64,000 nucleotides of DNA from Methanothrix thermoacetophila PT (GCF_000014945.1 NC_008553.1:1488001-1552000); one strand, 5' to 3'. Positions 48,012-56,730 are shown, counted from the stretch's first letter. Made by a program: numbers and translations. Notes: a model not told the origin generated them from the letters alone.

Positions 48012-48371
48012 ATGGTGAAGTTCCTTGAAAGACTGATGGGTAGGCCACCCACAGATGAATACGTGGAGGTGGACCTTGGCCAGTTCGAGGATGAGCCTGA
48101 GCGGCCGAGGGCTTATCTCAGAGTGGCCGAGCTCACGTCCCTCGATGTGCTGCCGGAGATAAAGCAGGAGATTCGATCCCAGAATATACTGCTGATTGAT
48201 ATAGCGCCCATGAAGAGAGACAAGGCATCTCTGGACAGGGCGATAGGTGAGCTTAGGAAGATCGTCGAGGATATGGCCGGGGATATAGCTGGAGTTGGAG
48301 ATGATCTGGTCATAATAGTTCCGAGTGGTATAAGAATCGACAGGGAGAAGGTTGTGGGAGGAAAAGATTGA
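48012..48371 (+). CDS. sepF: Archaeal SepF cell-division protein
   Basis: 119 aa. An N-terminal amphipathic helix (MVKFLERLMG) for membrane binding is followed by the SepF fold (YLRVAELTSLDVLPEIKQEI, LLIDIAPMKRDK, DDLVIIVPSGIRI). Archaeal SepF anchors FtsZ at the division site. It overlaps zpr1 by 4 nt (TTGA). An AT-rich stretch with TAAATATAA lies about 40 nt upstream. Confidence 0.92.
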   Translation: MVKFLERLMGRPPTDEYVEVDLGQFEDEPERPRAYLRVAELTSLDVLPEIKQEIRSQNILLIDIAPMKRDKASLDRAIGELRKIVEDMAGDIAGVGDDLVIIVPSGIRIDREKVVGGKD

Positions 48372-48943
48372 AGCTCAAGACGAAAGCGAGCTGCCCCATG
48401 TGCGGGGCGACGATGGAGTTCAACTGGGAGACGACAGAACTGCCGTACTTCGGTGACGCCCTCATCATCGGAGGGGTATGCGAGTGCGGCTTCAGGCACA
48501 GCGATACGATGCTTCTGAGCCAGCGCGAGCCGTACAGGCACACTCTTGTTGTTAGGGAGATTGAGGACCTGAATGCCAGGGTTCTCAGATCATCCAGCGG
48601 CACGATCCACATACCCGAGATCGGCGTGGACATCGAGCCCGGATACGCATCTGAGGCGTATATAACAAACATCGAGGGCGTTCTTGTCAGGGTAAAGAAC
48701 ATCGTCGAGTTCGCAACGAACGCCGCGAGACAGGCCCGGGATGTGGAGAGGACCGCAAAGGGCGAGGAGATACTCTCAAAGATAGAGATGGCGCTAAGGG
48801 GCGAGTTCAGCCTAACGGTGATCCTGGAGGATCCATTCGGAAACAGCGCCATAATATCAGAGCACGTTGTGGCAACGCCTCTATCCATAGAGGAGGCCAG
48901 CAATCTGAAGACGGGCATGATAGTTCTTGACCTCTCCGAGTGA
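48368..48943 (+). CDS. ZPR1-type zinc-finger protein
   Basis: 191-aa archaeal ZPR1 homologue. The N-terminal zinc finger is CPMCGATME...CECGF, and the rest is the ZPR1 beta-rich domain (VVREIEDLNARVLRSSSGTI, LTVILEDPFGNSAI). Eukaryotic ZPR1 helps fold elongation factor 1A; an archaeal role is likely but unproved. The start is TTG, coupled to sepF; the end overlaps the GTG just before the cofD start. Confidence 0.92.
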   Translation: MKLKTKASCPMCGATMEFNWETTELPYFGDALIIGGVCECGFRHSDTMLLSQREPYRHTLVVREIEDLNARVLRSSSGTIHIPEIGVDIEPGYASEAYITNIEGVLVRVKNIVEFATNAARQARDVERTAKGEEILSKIEMALRGEFSLTVILEDPFGNSAIISEHVVATPLSIEEASNLKTGMIVLDLSE

Positions 48944-48945
48944 GC

Positions 48946-49833
48946 ATGCTGATACTCAGTGGAGGCACAGGCACACCAAAGCTGCTTCGCGGCTTGGTGA
49001 GGGTCCTCGATCCGGATGAGATCACAATTGTAGTCAACACAGCCGAAGACCTCTGGGTCTCCGGAAATCTGGTATCCCCCGATATTGATACAGTCATCTA
49101 CACACTCGCGGGGTTGATAGACGATGAGAGATGGTGGGGGATCAGGGGAGACAGCTTCATCACCCACACCCGTCTGCGAGAGATGGGGGTGAAGGAGATG
49201 CTCGCGATAGGCGATGCCGACAGGGCATTTCATATTCTCAGATCGGATATCATTCGTAGAGGGGGCACGCTCAGCGATGCCACCGAGATGATGAGGGCAG
49301 CGCTGGGGATCAGGTCTAGGGTGTTCCCGATGAGCGACGAGAGCGTATCCACGATCATAGCCACGCCTCTGGGCGAGATGCACTTTCAGGAGTTCTGGGT
49401 CGAGAGGCGGGGTGAGCCTGAGGTCCTGGGCGTTCGCTTTGATGGTATCGATGATGCGAGACCCAGCAAGGGATTTCTCGATGCTCTCCGGAGGGAAAAC
49501 ACAGTCGTAATCGGACCCAGCAATCCGGTGACGAGCATCAGCCCGATTCTCTCGCTGAAGGGCGTGAGGGGTGCGATGGCCGGCAAGACAGTTGTGGCGG
49601 TGAGCCCTCTCGATGGAGACAGGCCGTTCAGTGGGCCTGCGGCGAGGTTCATGAAGGCAGCGGGGTTTGAGCCGAACGATGAGGGAGTCATCTCGATTCT
49701 GGGAGATGTGGACCATTTCATAGTATCGAGGAGCAGCAGCTATCCCGGAAGATGCATACGCATGGACACGCGCATAGATAGCATTGAGGATAGCATGAGG
49801 CTCGCGAAGGAGATATTGAGGCTTGCAGGATGA
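48946..49833 (+). CDS. cofD: 2-phospho-L-lactate transferase
   Basis: Transfers the phospholactyl group from lactyl-2-diphospho-5'-guanosine to Fo in coenzyme F420 synthesis; 295 aa. The nucleotide site has LILSGGTGTPKLLRG at residues 2-16, then NTAEDLWVSGNLVSPDIDTV and AIGDADRAFHILRSD. GTG 48940 is an alternative start. Third gene of the overlapping sepF-zpr1-cofD set. Confidence 0.95.
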   Translation: MLILSGGTGTPKLLRGLVRVLDPDEITIVVNTAEDLWVSGNLVSPDIDTVIYTLAGLIDDERWWGIRGDSFITHTRLREMGVKEMLAIGDADRAFHILRSDIIRRGGTLSDATEMMRAALGIRSRVFPMSDESVSTIIATPLGEMHFQEFWVERRGEPEVLGVRFDGIDDARPSKGFLDALRRENTVVIGPSNPVTSISPILSLKGVRGAMAGKTVVAVSPLDGDRPFSGPAARFMKAAGFEPNDEGVISILGDVDHFIVSRSSSYPGRCIRMDTRIDSIEDSMRLAKEILRLAG

Positions 49834-49959
49834 AGGCGACATTTTCATGTCAGATTCCTCAGTACAGGGCTGTGCGCCGAAATCTAGGATTTTGTGGGAG
49901 GTCACAGGTCTGCAGAGAAAATCCCGTTGTGGAGATTCGTGGCACAGGAAGGAGGGCAC

Positions 49960-50901
49960 ATGTTCATAGGCGTCGACCACGGGACGAGGGCGGTAAGGTT
50001 CGCGAACAATAACGGAGATGGCATCGCAATACTCAGATCTGAGGCCGGGGCACTCAGGCCGGAGGAGATTCTGGAAAGGATAGAGGATCACTTTCATGTT
50101 GAATCGTTCGACCTGGTGGCGCTCTGCTACTCGATGGGCGACGGCATAACGCGCATAACCAGAATAGAGGATGCTGAGAACAGAGGTCTCGCAAGGCTCA
50201 GCGGCGCTGGTATCGAGGTCGGTGGCGGGACCAGGGTCTACGAGGCTATGGCGATCTCCGGCTGGCCGGTGGTCTTGCTCCCCGGTATACACAGAGACTC
50301 CAGCATAGATGTCAGGATGAAGATCTTTTCACATGGAGCAAGCCCTGAGAAGGTCGGCCTTGGGTACTACGTGGTGCGCAGGGGCGTGGAGAACGCTGTG
50401 ATAGCGGATGCGAGCTCCAACACCGTAACAATCGGCATAAGTGATGGGAGGATAGCAGGCGCGATAGATGCGCCGATATTCGCTCCTGGCCTGCTCCAGG
50501 GGCCTTTGGATGTAGATGCGATAAGAGCCGTGGATGACGGAAGGATGACAGCAAACGAGGCCTTCTCGCGTGGCGGCATACTCAGAAAGATGAAGATATC
50601 AGATGAGTGCGACGATCTTGCGCTGGAGACTCTGGCCCTTTTCGCAGCGATGGAGATGAGCGCGATGTCCATTCTTCTCAAAGATCTCGGCGCTGGATCT
50701 CCTGATATGTTTCTCGCAGGAGACCCTGCTGCACGTATAGCTGAACGCGTCTCTGAGCTCCTGGGCACTGATGTCGTACCGCTGCCATCATTTGCTTCAG
50801 CCACAGGCTGCGCCTGGATCGCAGAGGATATATTCGCAGGGATGAGATCCATCATGGGGATAGATGTTGACGAGCGGGTTTTCAGGTACCAAAGAGGATG
50901 A
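49960..50901 (+). CDS. Methanogenesis marker protein 12 (UPF0285-type)
   Basis: 313-aa ASKHA-like protein found only in methanogens (family knowledge). It begins MFIGVDHGTRAVRFA, a phosphate-binding turn as in sugar kinases, and has GDGITRITRIEDAENRG, GYYVVRRGVENAVIADASSN and FLAGDPAARIAERV. Its substrate is unknown. ATG 49960 has AGGAAGGAGG 4 nt before it. It lies downstream of cofD. Confidence 0.9.
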   Translation: MFIGVDHGTRAVRFANNNGDGIAILRSEAGALRPEEILERIEDHFHVESFDLVALCYSMGDGITRITRIEDAENRGLARLSGAGIEVGGGTRVYEAMAISGWPVVLLPGIHRDSSIDVRMKIFSHGASPEKVGLGYYVVRRGVENAVIADASSNTVTIGISDGRIAGAIDAPIFAPGLLQGPLDVDAIRAVDDGRMTANEAFSRGGILRKMKISDECDDLALETLALFAAMEMSAMSILLKDLGAGSPDMFLAGDPAARIAERVSELLGTDVVPLPSFASATGCAWIAEDIFAGMRSIMGIDVDERVFRYQRG

Positions 50902-51130
50902 GTGGCTGGAGGTACTGAGCGAGATTGAGGAGATTGCGAGGTCCTCTGAGAGCAGCGTGGCTGCACATGCCCTTCTGCATCGGGTGGAGGCGCTTGCAAA
51001 ACGTGAAGACGTGCCGCCTGAGCTTGAGGACAGGCTTGACATGCTGCTGATTGAGCTGACAGAGGCAGCGAGAGATGCATGCACAAATACGAAGTGCCCG
51101 CATTACGGAAAAAGATGCAAAATGCGATAA
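50864..51130 (+). CDS. Small protein with C-terminal Cys cluster
   Basis: 88 aa. An acidic helical body (EWLEVLSEIEEIARSSESSV) is followed by CTNTKCPHYGKRCKMR at the C-terminus, where three cysteines and one histidine could hold a metal or cluster. It overlaps the end of marker 12 by 38 nt, so coexpression is likely. Not recognised; the start could be later than 50864. Confidence 0.6.
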   Translation: MLTSGFSGTKEDEWLEVLSEIEEIARSSESSVAAHALLHRVEALAKREDVPPELEDRLDMLLIELTEAARDACTNTKCPHYGKRCKMR

Positions 51131-51173
51131 ATACAGACGCGGGCAGCAATCCCGCGGGGTTGAGTTACAGGAT

Positions 51174-51281
51174 TTACCTGACGCCCGACCTGCTGTCGGA
51201 CCACTTGTTCGATAGCCATGGCAGCGCAACTACCAGAACTCCGAATATCACAACAACAAGCACATGATCCATGATGCTCAT
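51174..51281 (-). CDS. 35-aa single-helix membrane protein
   Basis: Very small open frame: ATG 51281, 35 codons, TAA. A perfect AGGAGGTGA lies 5 nt before the ATG (51287-51295), the strongest ribosome site in the window. The protein begins MSIMDHVLVVVIFGVLVVAL, one membrane helix, then PWLSNKW and a basic polar tail. GGTTTAAG about 40 nt further upstream may be the TATA box. The function is unknown; it may be a regulator or subunit of a membrane complex. Confidence 0.72.
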   Translation of the reverse strand: MSIMDHVLVVVIFGVLVVALPWLSNKWSDSRSGVR

Positions 51282-51823
51282 CAATGTCACCTCCTGAGAG
51301 ACAGAGCTGTATCCCCTGCGATCCACTAGAACTTAAACCTTTTGACATGATTGATAACTTCTTCAGAGATCGTTTAACACAAAAGGGACAATTTATAATC
51401 ATTAATCATGATTTTGATAGCTAGTTGCTAGAAAGGATGAACCGACCGCCGGCACACATCCTCTGACGAGATGTTCTATGAAGCGAACTACCCTGAGGGG
51501 CAGGGCTTTCCACTTCATAGATTCCGAGTTCTACGCACCTTTCTTTGGATTCTTTCAGCTCTTGGAGAAGTTTATTATCCATCTACAAGCATCCAGCGCT
51601 TCAGCTAACTTTTGCTGTGTCGCCTTATCGGAAATATTGGATACTTGTAGCTGATAATCATTATTTCTCCATCTGAGACTCTACATACTGCATCAGAACT
51701 AAATAGTTATCTTTGAGCATGTCAGAAGCAGGGAGGGCTTCGCTCTCATCCGAGGACTTCCCGCTGCGCCCTCTCCTTTCCCAAGAGTTAAAAGTTGTGT
51801 GGTTATCTCTAGAAGGGGGGTCG
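51282..51823. other. Intergenic region with IS605-type relict
   Basis: Apart from the ribosome site and promoter of the 35-aa gene, and the relict at 51478-51518, I see no gene. GTTAAAAG near 51788, followed by AGAAGGGGGG, serves the RecJ-like gene. Confidence 0.4.
51478..51518 (-). mobile_element. Solo right end of a TnpB-type element
   Basis: In reverse complement it reads GAAAGCCCTGCCCCTCAGGG followed by TAGTTCG, matching the hairpin at the 3' end of the tnpB relict (4893-4925). No tnpB coding sequence remains here. Confidence 0.5.
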
Positions 51824-53233
51824 GTGAAAATAGAGAAAATCTGTACATCTCTGAGGAGGCTGGCTGAGGATGGTGCAGAGGTTATCTCCAGATCAGAGGA
51901 CGTCCTGGTCGTGTCGCACATCGATGCTGATGGACTGACTGCAGCTGGTGTGATATGTACAGCCCTCTCAAGAAAGGGCATAGATTACACACCTCTATTC
52001 TTCAAGCAACTTGATAGTAGAGCAATTGAGCGCATTGCAGATGCGGGTTCGGATCTGGTGATCTTCACCGATCTTGGAAGCGGCATGATCCAGGAGATAT
52101 CATCTTTTGGCATCAGAGCTGTTATCGCGGACCATCACCGTCCCGGGAGCGCTGAGATCTATAGAGGAATTGTGCACATCAATCCTCATCTCCTTGGCGG
52201 GGATGGTGCAACCCATATAAGCGGCAGCGGGACTGCATTCATCCTCGCGAATGCTATGGGGAGGAACGAGGATCTCTCTGCTCTCGCAGTTGTCGGCGCT
52301 GTCGGCGATCTCCAGGATCTATCGTCGGGCAGGCTGGTCGGGCTCAACCGCAGGATAATCGAGGTGGGATCAAGAGCGGGCGTCCTGTCGTTCGGTCCGG
52401 ATCTAAAGCTCTTCGGAAAACAGACGCGGCCTGTCTTCAAGATGCTTGAATACTCAACAGATCCATATATTCCAGGGCTATCTGGAGACGAGGAGGCGTG
52501 CATATCCTTCCTCAAGGAGATCGGCATACGGCTCGGCGGGGAGCGATGGAGGAGGTGGATAGATCTGGATCAGGATGAGCGCGCCAGGATCGTCTCCGCA
52601 CTGATCCGTCATGGTTTGCGTTCTGGCATCCCCGGGTTCAGGCTTGAGCGTCTCGTCGGGGAGGTATACACACTCTCACGTGAGAGGGAGGGCACCGAGC
52701 TCAGGGACGCGAGCGAGTTCTCCACTCTGCTGAACGCCACAGCCAGATATGGCCATTCCAGGATCGGTTTGGATGTATGCCTCGGCGACAGGGACAGGGC
52801 TCTGGAGGAGGCGAGGCTTCTTCTGAGCCAGCACAGGCAGAACCTTCTCAACGGCATAAAGCTGGTGAAGGAGAGAGGTCTTGTACAGCTCTCACATATA
52901 CAGTACTTCGATGCAGGTGAGGAGATCCTTGATACCATAGTGGGCATCGTCGCAGGGATGGTCTTTCAGATCGCAGATAGATCCAAGCCAATTCTTGCAT
53001 TTGCAGCCACTCCCGACGGCATGCTCAAGGTCTCGGCGCGTGGTACGCAGGATCTCGTGAGAGCAGGCCTGGATCTCTCGCGTGCCGTATCCGCATCAGC
53101 TAACGAGGTCGGTGGCGTCGGAGGGGGGCACAGCATTGCAGCTGGCGCCACGATACCCCCACAGAGCAGGGATGAGTTTCTTTCGATAATTGACAGGGTC
53201 ATCGGGGAGCAGATGAAGTCGAGGGGCAGCTGA
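51824..53233 (+). CDS. RecJ-like DHH-family phosphoesterase
   Basis: 469-aa archaeal RecJ/GAN-like protein. DHH motifs: LVVSHIDADGLTAAG, FTDLGSG, VIADHHRPG, HISGSGTAF; DHHA1 domain: EVGGVGGGHSIAAGATIP. Archaeal relatives are single-strand exonucleases or replisome (Cdc45-like) parts bound to GINS. The intact DHH and GGGH motifs suggest it is catalytic. GTG 51824 with AGAAGGGGGG upstream is preferred to ATG 51713; the residues before it are not family-like. Confidence 0.9.
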   Translation: MKIEKICTSLRRLAEDGAEVISRSEDVLVVSHIDADGLTAAGVICTALSRKGIDYTPLFFKQLDSRAIERIADAGSDLVIFTDLGSGMIQEISSFGIRAVIADHHRPGSAEIYRGIVHINPHLLGGDGATHISGSGTAFILANAMGRNEDLSALAVVGAVGDLQDLSSGRLVGLNRRIIEVGSRAGVLSFGPDLKLFGKQTRPVFKMLEYSTDPYIPGLSGDEEACISFLKEIGIRLGGERWRRWIDLDQDERARIVSALIRHGLRSGIPGFRLERLVGEVYTLSREREGTELRDASEFSTLLNATARYGHSRIGLDVCLGDRDRALEEARLLLSQHRQNLLNGIKLVKERGLVQLSHIQYFDAGEEILDTIVGIVAGMVFQIADRSKPILAFAATPDGMLKVSARGTQDLVRAGLDLSRAVSASANEVGGVGGGHSIAAGATIPPQSRDEFLSIIDRVIGEQMKSRGS

Positions 53234-53324
53234 ATGCAGTTGAAGCTGCATGGAGATATCCAAATAAGAATGTGTACGGGCTCAGGACCAAGCTTGCGGA
53301 TGCAGGCCCGATGCAGCTCAAATC

Positions 53325-53765
53325 CTATACAGGAGGCAGGTATCCGGCCTCCACAGCATGGTTCTTTGCAACCAGCAGCCGCTCATCCATGCTGAAGTTT
53401 CCTATGAACATGTGGGTGATTGTCGACTGCTCCTCCCTCGGATGCTCTCGCTCTTCATCGTATACAACATAGCCCATCCTGCCTATGCCGCTGAAGTTCG
53501 CATTTATGACCAGCTCGGTCCAGCTTGGAAACATCCTGAGATCCATGCGCGATGAAAGCCTGCTGCAGTCCTCGAACTCCTTCTCACCAATCATGCTCAG
53601 ATTGTAGTTCATGAAGCGCGTGCTCTCCCTGAACTTCTGGTCATAAGTGAAGAGATGGGCTTCAGGATCGGTCTTCGATCCTATGCGAATCATCGGCTGA
53701 GACTGGGCGATGCCAAGAACCACCAGTATCAAAGCTATCACCAGCAGCCTCCTACATCTGAGCAT
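53325..53765 (-). CDS. Putative exported protein
   Basis: About 146 aa with an N-terminal signal peptide or anchor (MLRCRRLLVIALILVVLGIAQSQP, cleavage possible after the Q/S segment) and an otherwise soluble body with two cysteines at most. Not recognised. TTATAACACTATACC upstream supplies a TATA box. It is convergent with the RecJ-like gene. Confidence 0.6.
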   Translation of the reverse strand: MLRCRRLLVIALILVVLGIAQSQPMIRIGSKTDPEAHLFTYDQKFRESTRFMNYNLSMIGEKEFEDCSRLSSRMDLRMFPSWTELVINANFSGIGRMGYVVYDEEREHPREEQSTITHMFIGNFSMDERLLVAKNHAVEAGYLPPV

Positions 53766-54345
53766 CACAGTAAGAGTGGTGGTATAGTGTTATAATCTTT
53801 CCGCATTGCTTTACGGGCCTGTCCGAATAAGGAAAAAACACCCATGCCCCAAGGTCACCCATGTGAATGAACATGGACCTTGCGAGAACCATTTTCATAC
53901 CAAGTATTCGCTCATATGTGCGTGGTAACTTGTAGGGCATGCGATGTGGTTGATGATAGCACTTATTCATTCGACACGAACGCATAGCATGACCGCTGCT
54001 CCTTCGGGCAAGTCATCAAATGGATAAGAGCGAAAGTATTATGACAAACAAAAGCAGCAAGCCACAGAGTTCTGAAGGTCTTGCTTTACGGACATGACCT
54101 TGCGTGCTGGGTTGAAAGGGCTGTACAGTCGAATGCCATCGATTTTTACCAGAATCAACGTTGCAGGATTCGACATCTGCTTCAGATCCTCAGAGATCAT
54201 CCAGCACATCGGTAATCAGCACAACGCATCAGCATAACGCTTTGCGCACCCGTCTGGATATTACTTTCGCCTCGGATGGCATGAGTTTATCTATGATGCT
54301 CTCTCATATCCAACTACCTCTCAAAGAAAACTAGAGGCTGGTTGA
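53766..54345. other. Intergenic region filled by an IS remnant
   Basis: The remnant at 53817-54080 occupies the first part. From 54092 to 54345 I see no gene; the promoter of rpa should lie here. Confidence 0.5.
53817..54080 (+). mobile_element. 264-bp IS remnant with 11-bp target duplication
   Basis: Flanked by perfect 11-bp direct repeats TTGCTTTACGG (53806-53816 and 54081-54091). The left end GCCTGTCCGAATAAGG is the TIR of the GTCCGAATAAG family; the right end (TTCTGAAGGTC) is degenerate. The interior holds the 70-bp fragment (53832-53900) and ATTATGACAAACAAAAGC, shared with the short element at 12195. It is probably an internally deleted insertion sequence; no transposase frame remains. 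Confidence 0.75.
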
Positions 54346-55563
54346 ATGGAAGATATTGAGCAGATCATATCCAGGCTCAGCGAGCTTGGGGTCGATGTCA
54401 ACATCGAGGATGTGGAGAATAGGTACCGTCTTCTTGTCGACAAGTTTCAGGTCCCTCCTCGGGAGGCGCAGAGAAGCGTTCTGAATTTTTATTTGAAAGA
54501 GAAAGGCATCGCGCTCCCCTCCAGAAAGAGCGAGCAGGTGAAGATAAACCAGATCCGCGAGCCTGGAAGGTGGGTGGACCTTGAGGCGAAGGTTCTGAGC
54601 CTCTTCGAATCACCCAGCCCGGCTATCTCCCAGGCAGGGATCCTGGGAGATGACACAGGAAACATACGGTTCGTCAAGTGGGCGAAGTCCGGGCAGCCAG
54701 ACCTTGTCGAGGGAAAGAGCTATCTCCTAAAGAATCTCGTAACTGACGAGTTCCAGGGAAGGTTCAGCGTCAAGATAAACAGAAGCACCGAGATCGCGGA
54801 GCTCGACAGAGAGATCGAGTCTGTTGTGCTTCCACAGAGCTCCGCAGATTACAGGGTTGTGGACATCAGCGGGCCAGGGCAGTGGATCAACCTCCGGGCC
54901 AAGGTCGTCCAGCTCTGGGAGCCCTCAAGCGAGTCGATCCAGCAGCAGGGCCTGCTCGGAGATGAGACCGGAGTCGTTAGGTTCGTCAAGTGGGCGAAGT
55001 CCGGGCAGCCAGACCTTGTCGAGGGAAAGAGCTACCTCCTAAAGAATCTCGTAACTGATGAGTTCCAGGGAAGGTTCAGCGTCAAGATAAACAGAAGCAC
55101 GGTCATAGAGGAGACCGACGAGCCCATAGAGGTATCTCTAAACAGAAGGATCACAGGTGCCATAGTGGATATACAGAAAGGCTCTGGACTGATCAAGAGG
55201 TGCCCGACATGCAGGAGGCCGCTCTCCAAAGGTATGTGCACAGATCACGGGAAGGTTGAGGGCGTATACGATCTCAGAGTGAAGGCTGTAATAGACGATG
55301 GCCTCGTCGCTCAAGACATACTGATAAACCGCGAGCGCGTTGAGGAACTCATCGGCCTCACCATGGAGCAGGCGAAGGAGATGGCCATAGAGGCGCTGGA
55401 TCACGAGGTCGTCCTCGCGCTCATCGAGGAGAAGCTGATAGGAAGGTACTTCGAGGTCACCGGGCCAGTTAGGGACAGGTATCTGCTCGTGGACAGCATA
55501 AATGAGATGACCTTCAGCGATGATGATGTCTCCCTGCTCGTGAGCAGGGCGGAGGGACTATGA
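54346..55563 (+). CDS. rpa: Replication protein A (single-strand DNA-binding, multi-OB)
   Basis: 405-aa archaeal RPA that covers single-stranded DNA in replication and repair. After a helical N-terminus there are two OB folds (from about 70 and 175), an additional OB-like region and a zinc finger CPTCRRPLSKGMCTDHG near 285. The two OB folds share an almost identical 40-residue block (RFVKWAKSGQPDLVEGKSYL and the 20 residues after it). It overlaps the partner gene by 4 nt (ATGA-type). Confidence 0.93.
   Translation: MEDIEQIISRLSELGVDVNIEDVENRYRLLVDKFQVPPREAQRSVLNFYLKEKGIALPSRKSEQVKINQIREPGRWVDLEAKVLSLFESPSPAISQAGILGDDTGNIRFVKWAKSGQPDLVEGKSYLLKNLVTDEFQGRFSVKINRSTEIAELDREIESVVLPQSSADYRVVDISGPGQWINLRAKVVQLWEPSSESIQQQGLLGDETGVVRFVKWAKSGQPDLVEGKSYLLKNLVTDEFQGRFSVKINRSTVIEETDEPIEVSLNRRITGAIVDIQKGSGLIKRCPTCRRPLSKGMCTDHGKVEGVYDLRVKAVIDDGLVAQDILINRERVEELIGLTMEQAKEMAIEALDHEVVLALIEEKLIGRYFEVTGPVRDRYLLVDSINEMTFSDDDVSLLVSRAEGL
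54668..55100 (+). repeat. 121-bp internal duplication in rpa
   Basis: 54668-54788 and 54980-55100 agree at 119 of 121 bases, 312 bp apart. The two differences are synonymous third-position T/C changes, while the sequences around them have diverged. Confidence 0.9.
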
Positions 55564-56558
55564 TGTACTCCAGAGAGGTTGCCAGAAGGGTATTTCTGGA
55601 GGAGCTCAGAAGATCTGATCTCTCTTTCCGAGAAGGAGATGACTCGCAGTATGCACCGCAGTATCTCCTGACGCCGACAGGCGCCAGATGCAATCGGGTT
55701 TTTGTCGTTGGGACGCTGATAGACAGGGATGACATCGGCGAGGAGGTCGAGTACTGGCGCGGGAGGCTGGCGGATCCGACTGGCAGTATTCTGATCTACG
55801 CAGGACAGTACCAGCCAGAGGCGTCGAGGGTGCTTGCTGAGATTGAGATCCCAGCATTCGTGGCTGTCGTCGGCAAACCCTCAGTCTATGAGACTGAGGA
55901 CGGGAAGAAGATCACATCGATAAGGGCAGAGGCCATACAGAAGGTGGATCTCGACACACGTAACAAGTGGATAATGGAGGCAGCGCGCCGGACGCTCGAG
56001 AGGCTGGAGCTCATGCGCAGCATCGATGTACCACATAACACAGACTTCCAGCCCGGAACCATGTACCACCCTGAGGCAACCACACTCGAGGACTGCAAAA
56101 AGGCCATGGGCCACTACTCCACAAAGATAGAGGAGTACAGGCAGATGGTCCTCACAGCCCTGAACGCCATCAGGAAGGAGCAGGAGATCGAAGAGGTGAC
56201 CCCTGCCATGGCGCCTGTTGAAACTGAGGTGCCTGCGGATGCCGGCAAACCTCTTGGCGAAGAGGAGATGCTGGACTCTCAACTGGCCCCGACTGCGCCA
56301 AGGGGTTCCGACTCTCGACTAAGTCAAGAGGTTTCGACGGAGTCGAAGCTAGTCGAAGCACGTCGAGATGTTTCGAGGGGGTCGATGCACCACCCGGCTC
56401 GCGGAAAGACACCCGTAGAATATGAAAAGGATACCGAAACCGAATTACACCGACCATACACCAGACCGCAGCCCAGCAGGAGAAAACAAACGGGATCTAA
56501 ACGCATAAGCAGCCTGATCGACCTAGATGACGATGATGTCGAGGAGATAGATATCTGA
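55560..56558 (+). CDS. RPA-associated OB-fold protein (COG3390-like)
   Basis: 332-aa partner of RPA encoded next to it in many euryarchaea. The N-terminal OB fold (NRVFVVGTLIDRDDIGEEVE, DPTGSILIYAGQYQPEA) is followed by helices and a long, probably disordered C-terminal tail (from about 215). The tail contains in-frame palindromic repeats and ends in an acidic IDLDDDDVEEIDI. Operon with rpa; the proteins probably form a complex on single-stranded DNA. Confidence 0.9.
   Translation: MMYSREVARRVFLEELRRSDLSFREGDDSQYAPQYLLTPTGARCNRVFVVGTLIDRDDIGEEVEYWRGRLADPTGSILIYAGQYQPEASRVLAEIEIPAFVAVVGKPSVYETEDGKKITSIRAEAIQKVDLDTRNKWIMEAARRTLERLELMRSIDVPHNTDFQPGTMYHPEATTLEDCKKAMGHYSTKIEEYRQMVLTALNAIRKEQEIEEVTPAMAPVETEVPADAGKPLGEEEMLDSQLAPTAPRGSDSRLSQEVSTESKLVEARRDVSRGSMHHPARGKTPVEYEKDTETELHRPYTRPQPSRRKQTGSKRISSLIDLDDDDVEEIDI
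56305..56390 (+). repeat. In-frame palindromic repeats in RPA partner gene
   Basis: Contains TTCGACGGAGTCGAA plus related GACTCTCGACTAAGTC and AGTCGAAGCACGTCGAGA. The core is the palindrome also inserted in polB (7957-8013). It encodes SDSRLSQEVSTESKLVEARR in the disordered tail. Confidence 0.75.
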
Positions 56559-56730
56559 GAATCGTCTCGTGTAGCAGGGCGCAAATTCCGGTCTTCAGGT
56601 AGGGGGTGGTTGACAGCCCGTTCCTTGTGCCGGGCTGTTTGGGGGGTTCAGCAGCTCATCTCATTGCTTTGGGGAGGCCAGGGACACACCCTCCCGGGTA
56701 TGTGTCCGGGCCTCTCACCAATCCCTCCTC

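Noticed and set aside
48310-50292. 660-aa open frame on the minus strand
   Set aside because: Antisense to sepF, zpr1, cofD and marker 12, all of which have clear family motifs. The frame has no recognisable domain and arises from high-GC codon use.
56612-56700. GC-rich hairpins between the RPA-partner gene and argG as an RNA gene
   Set aside because: They look like terminators or element ends between convergent genes; no RNA family fold was recognised.
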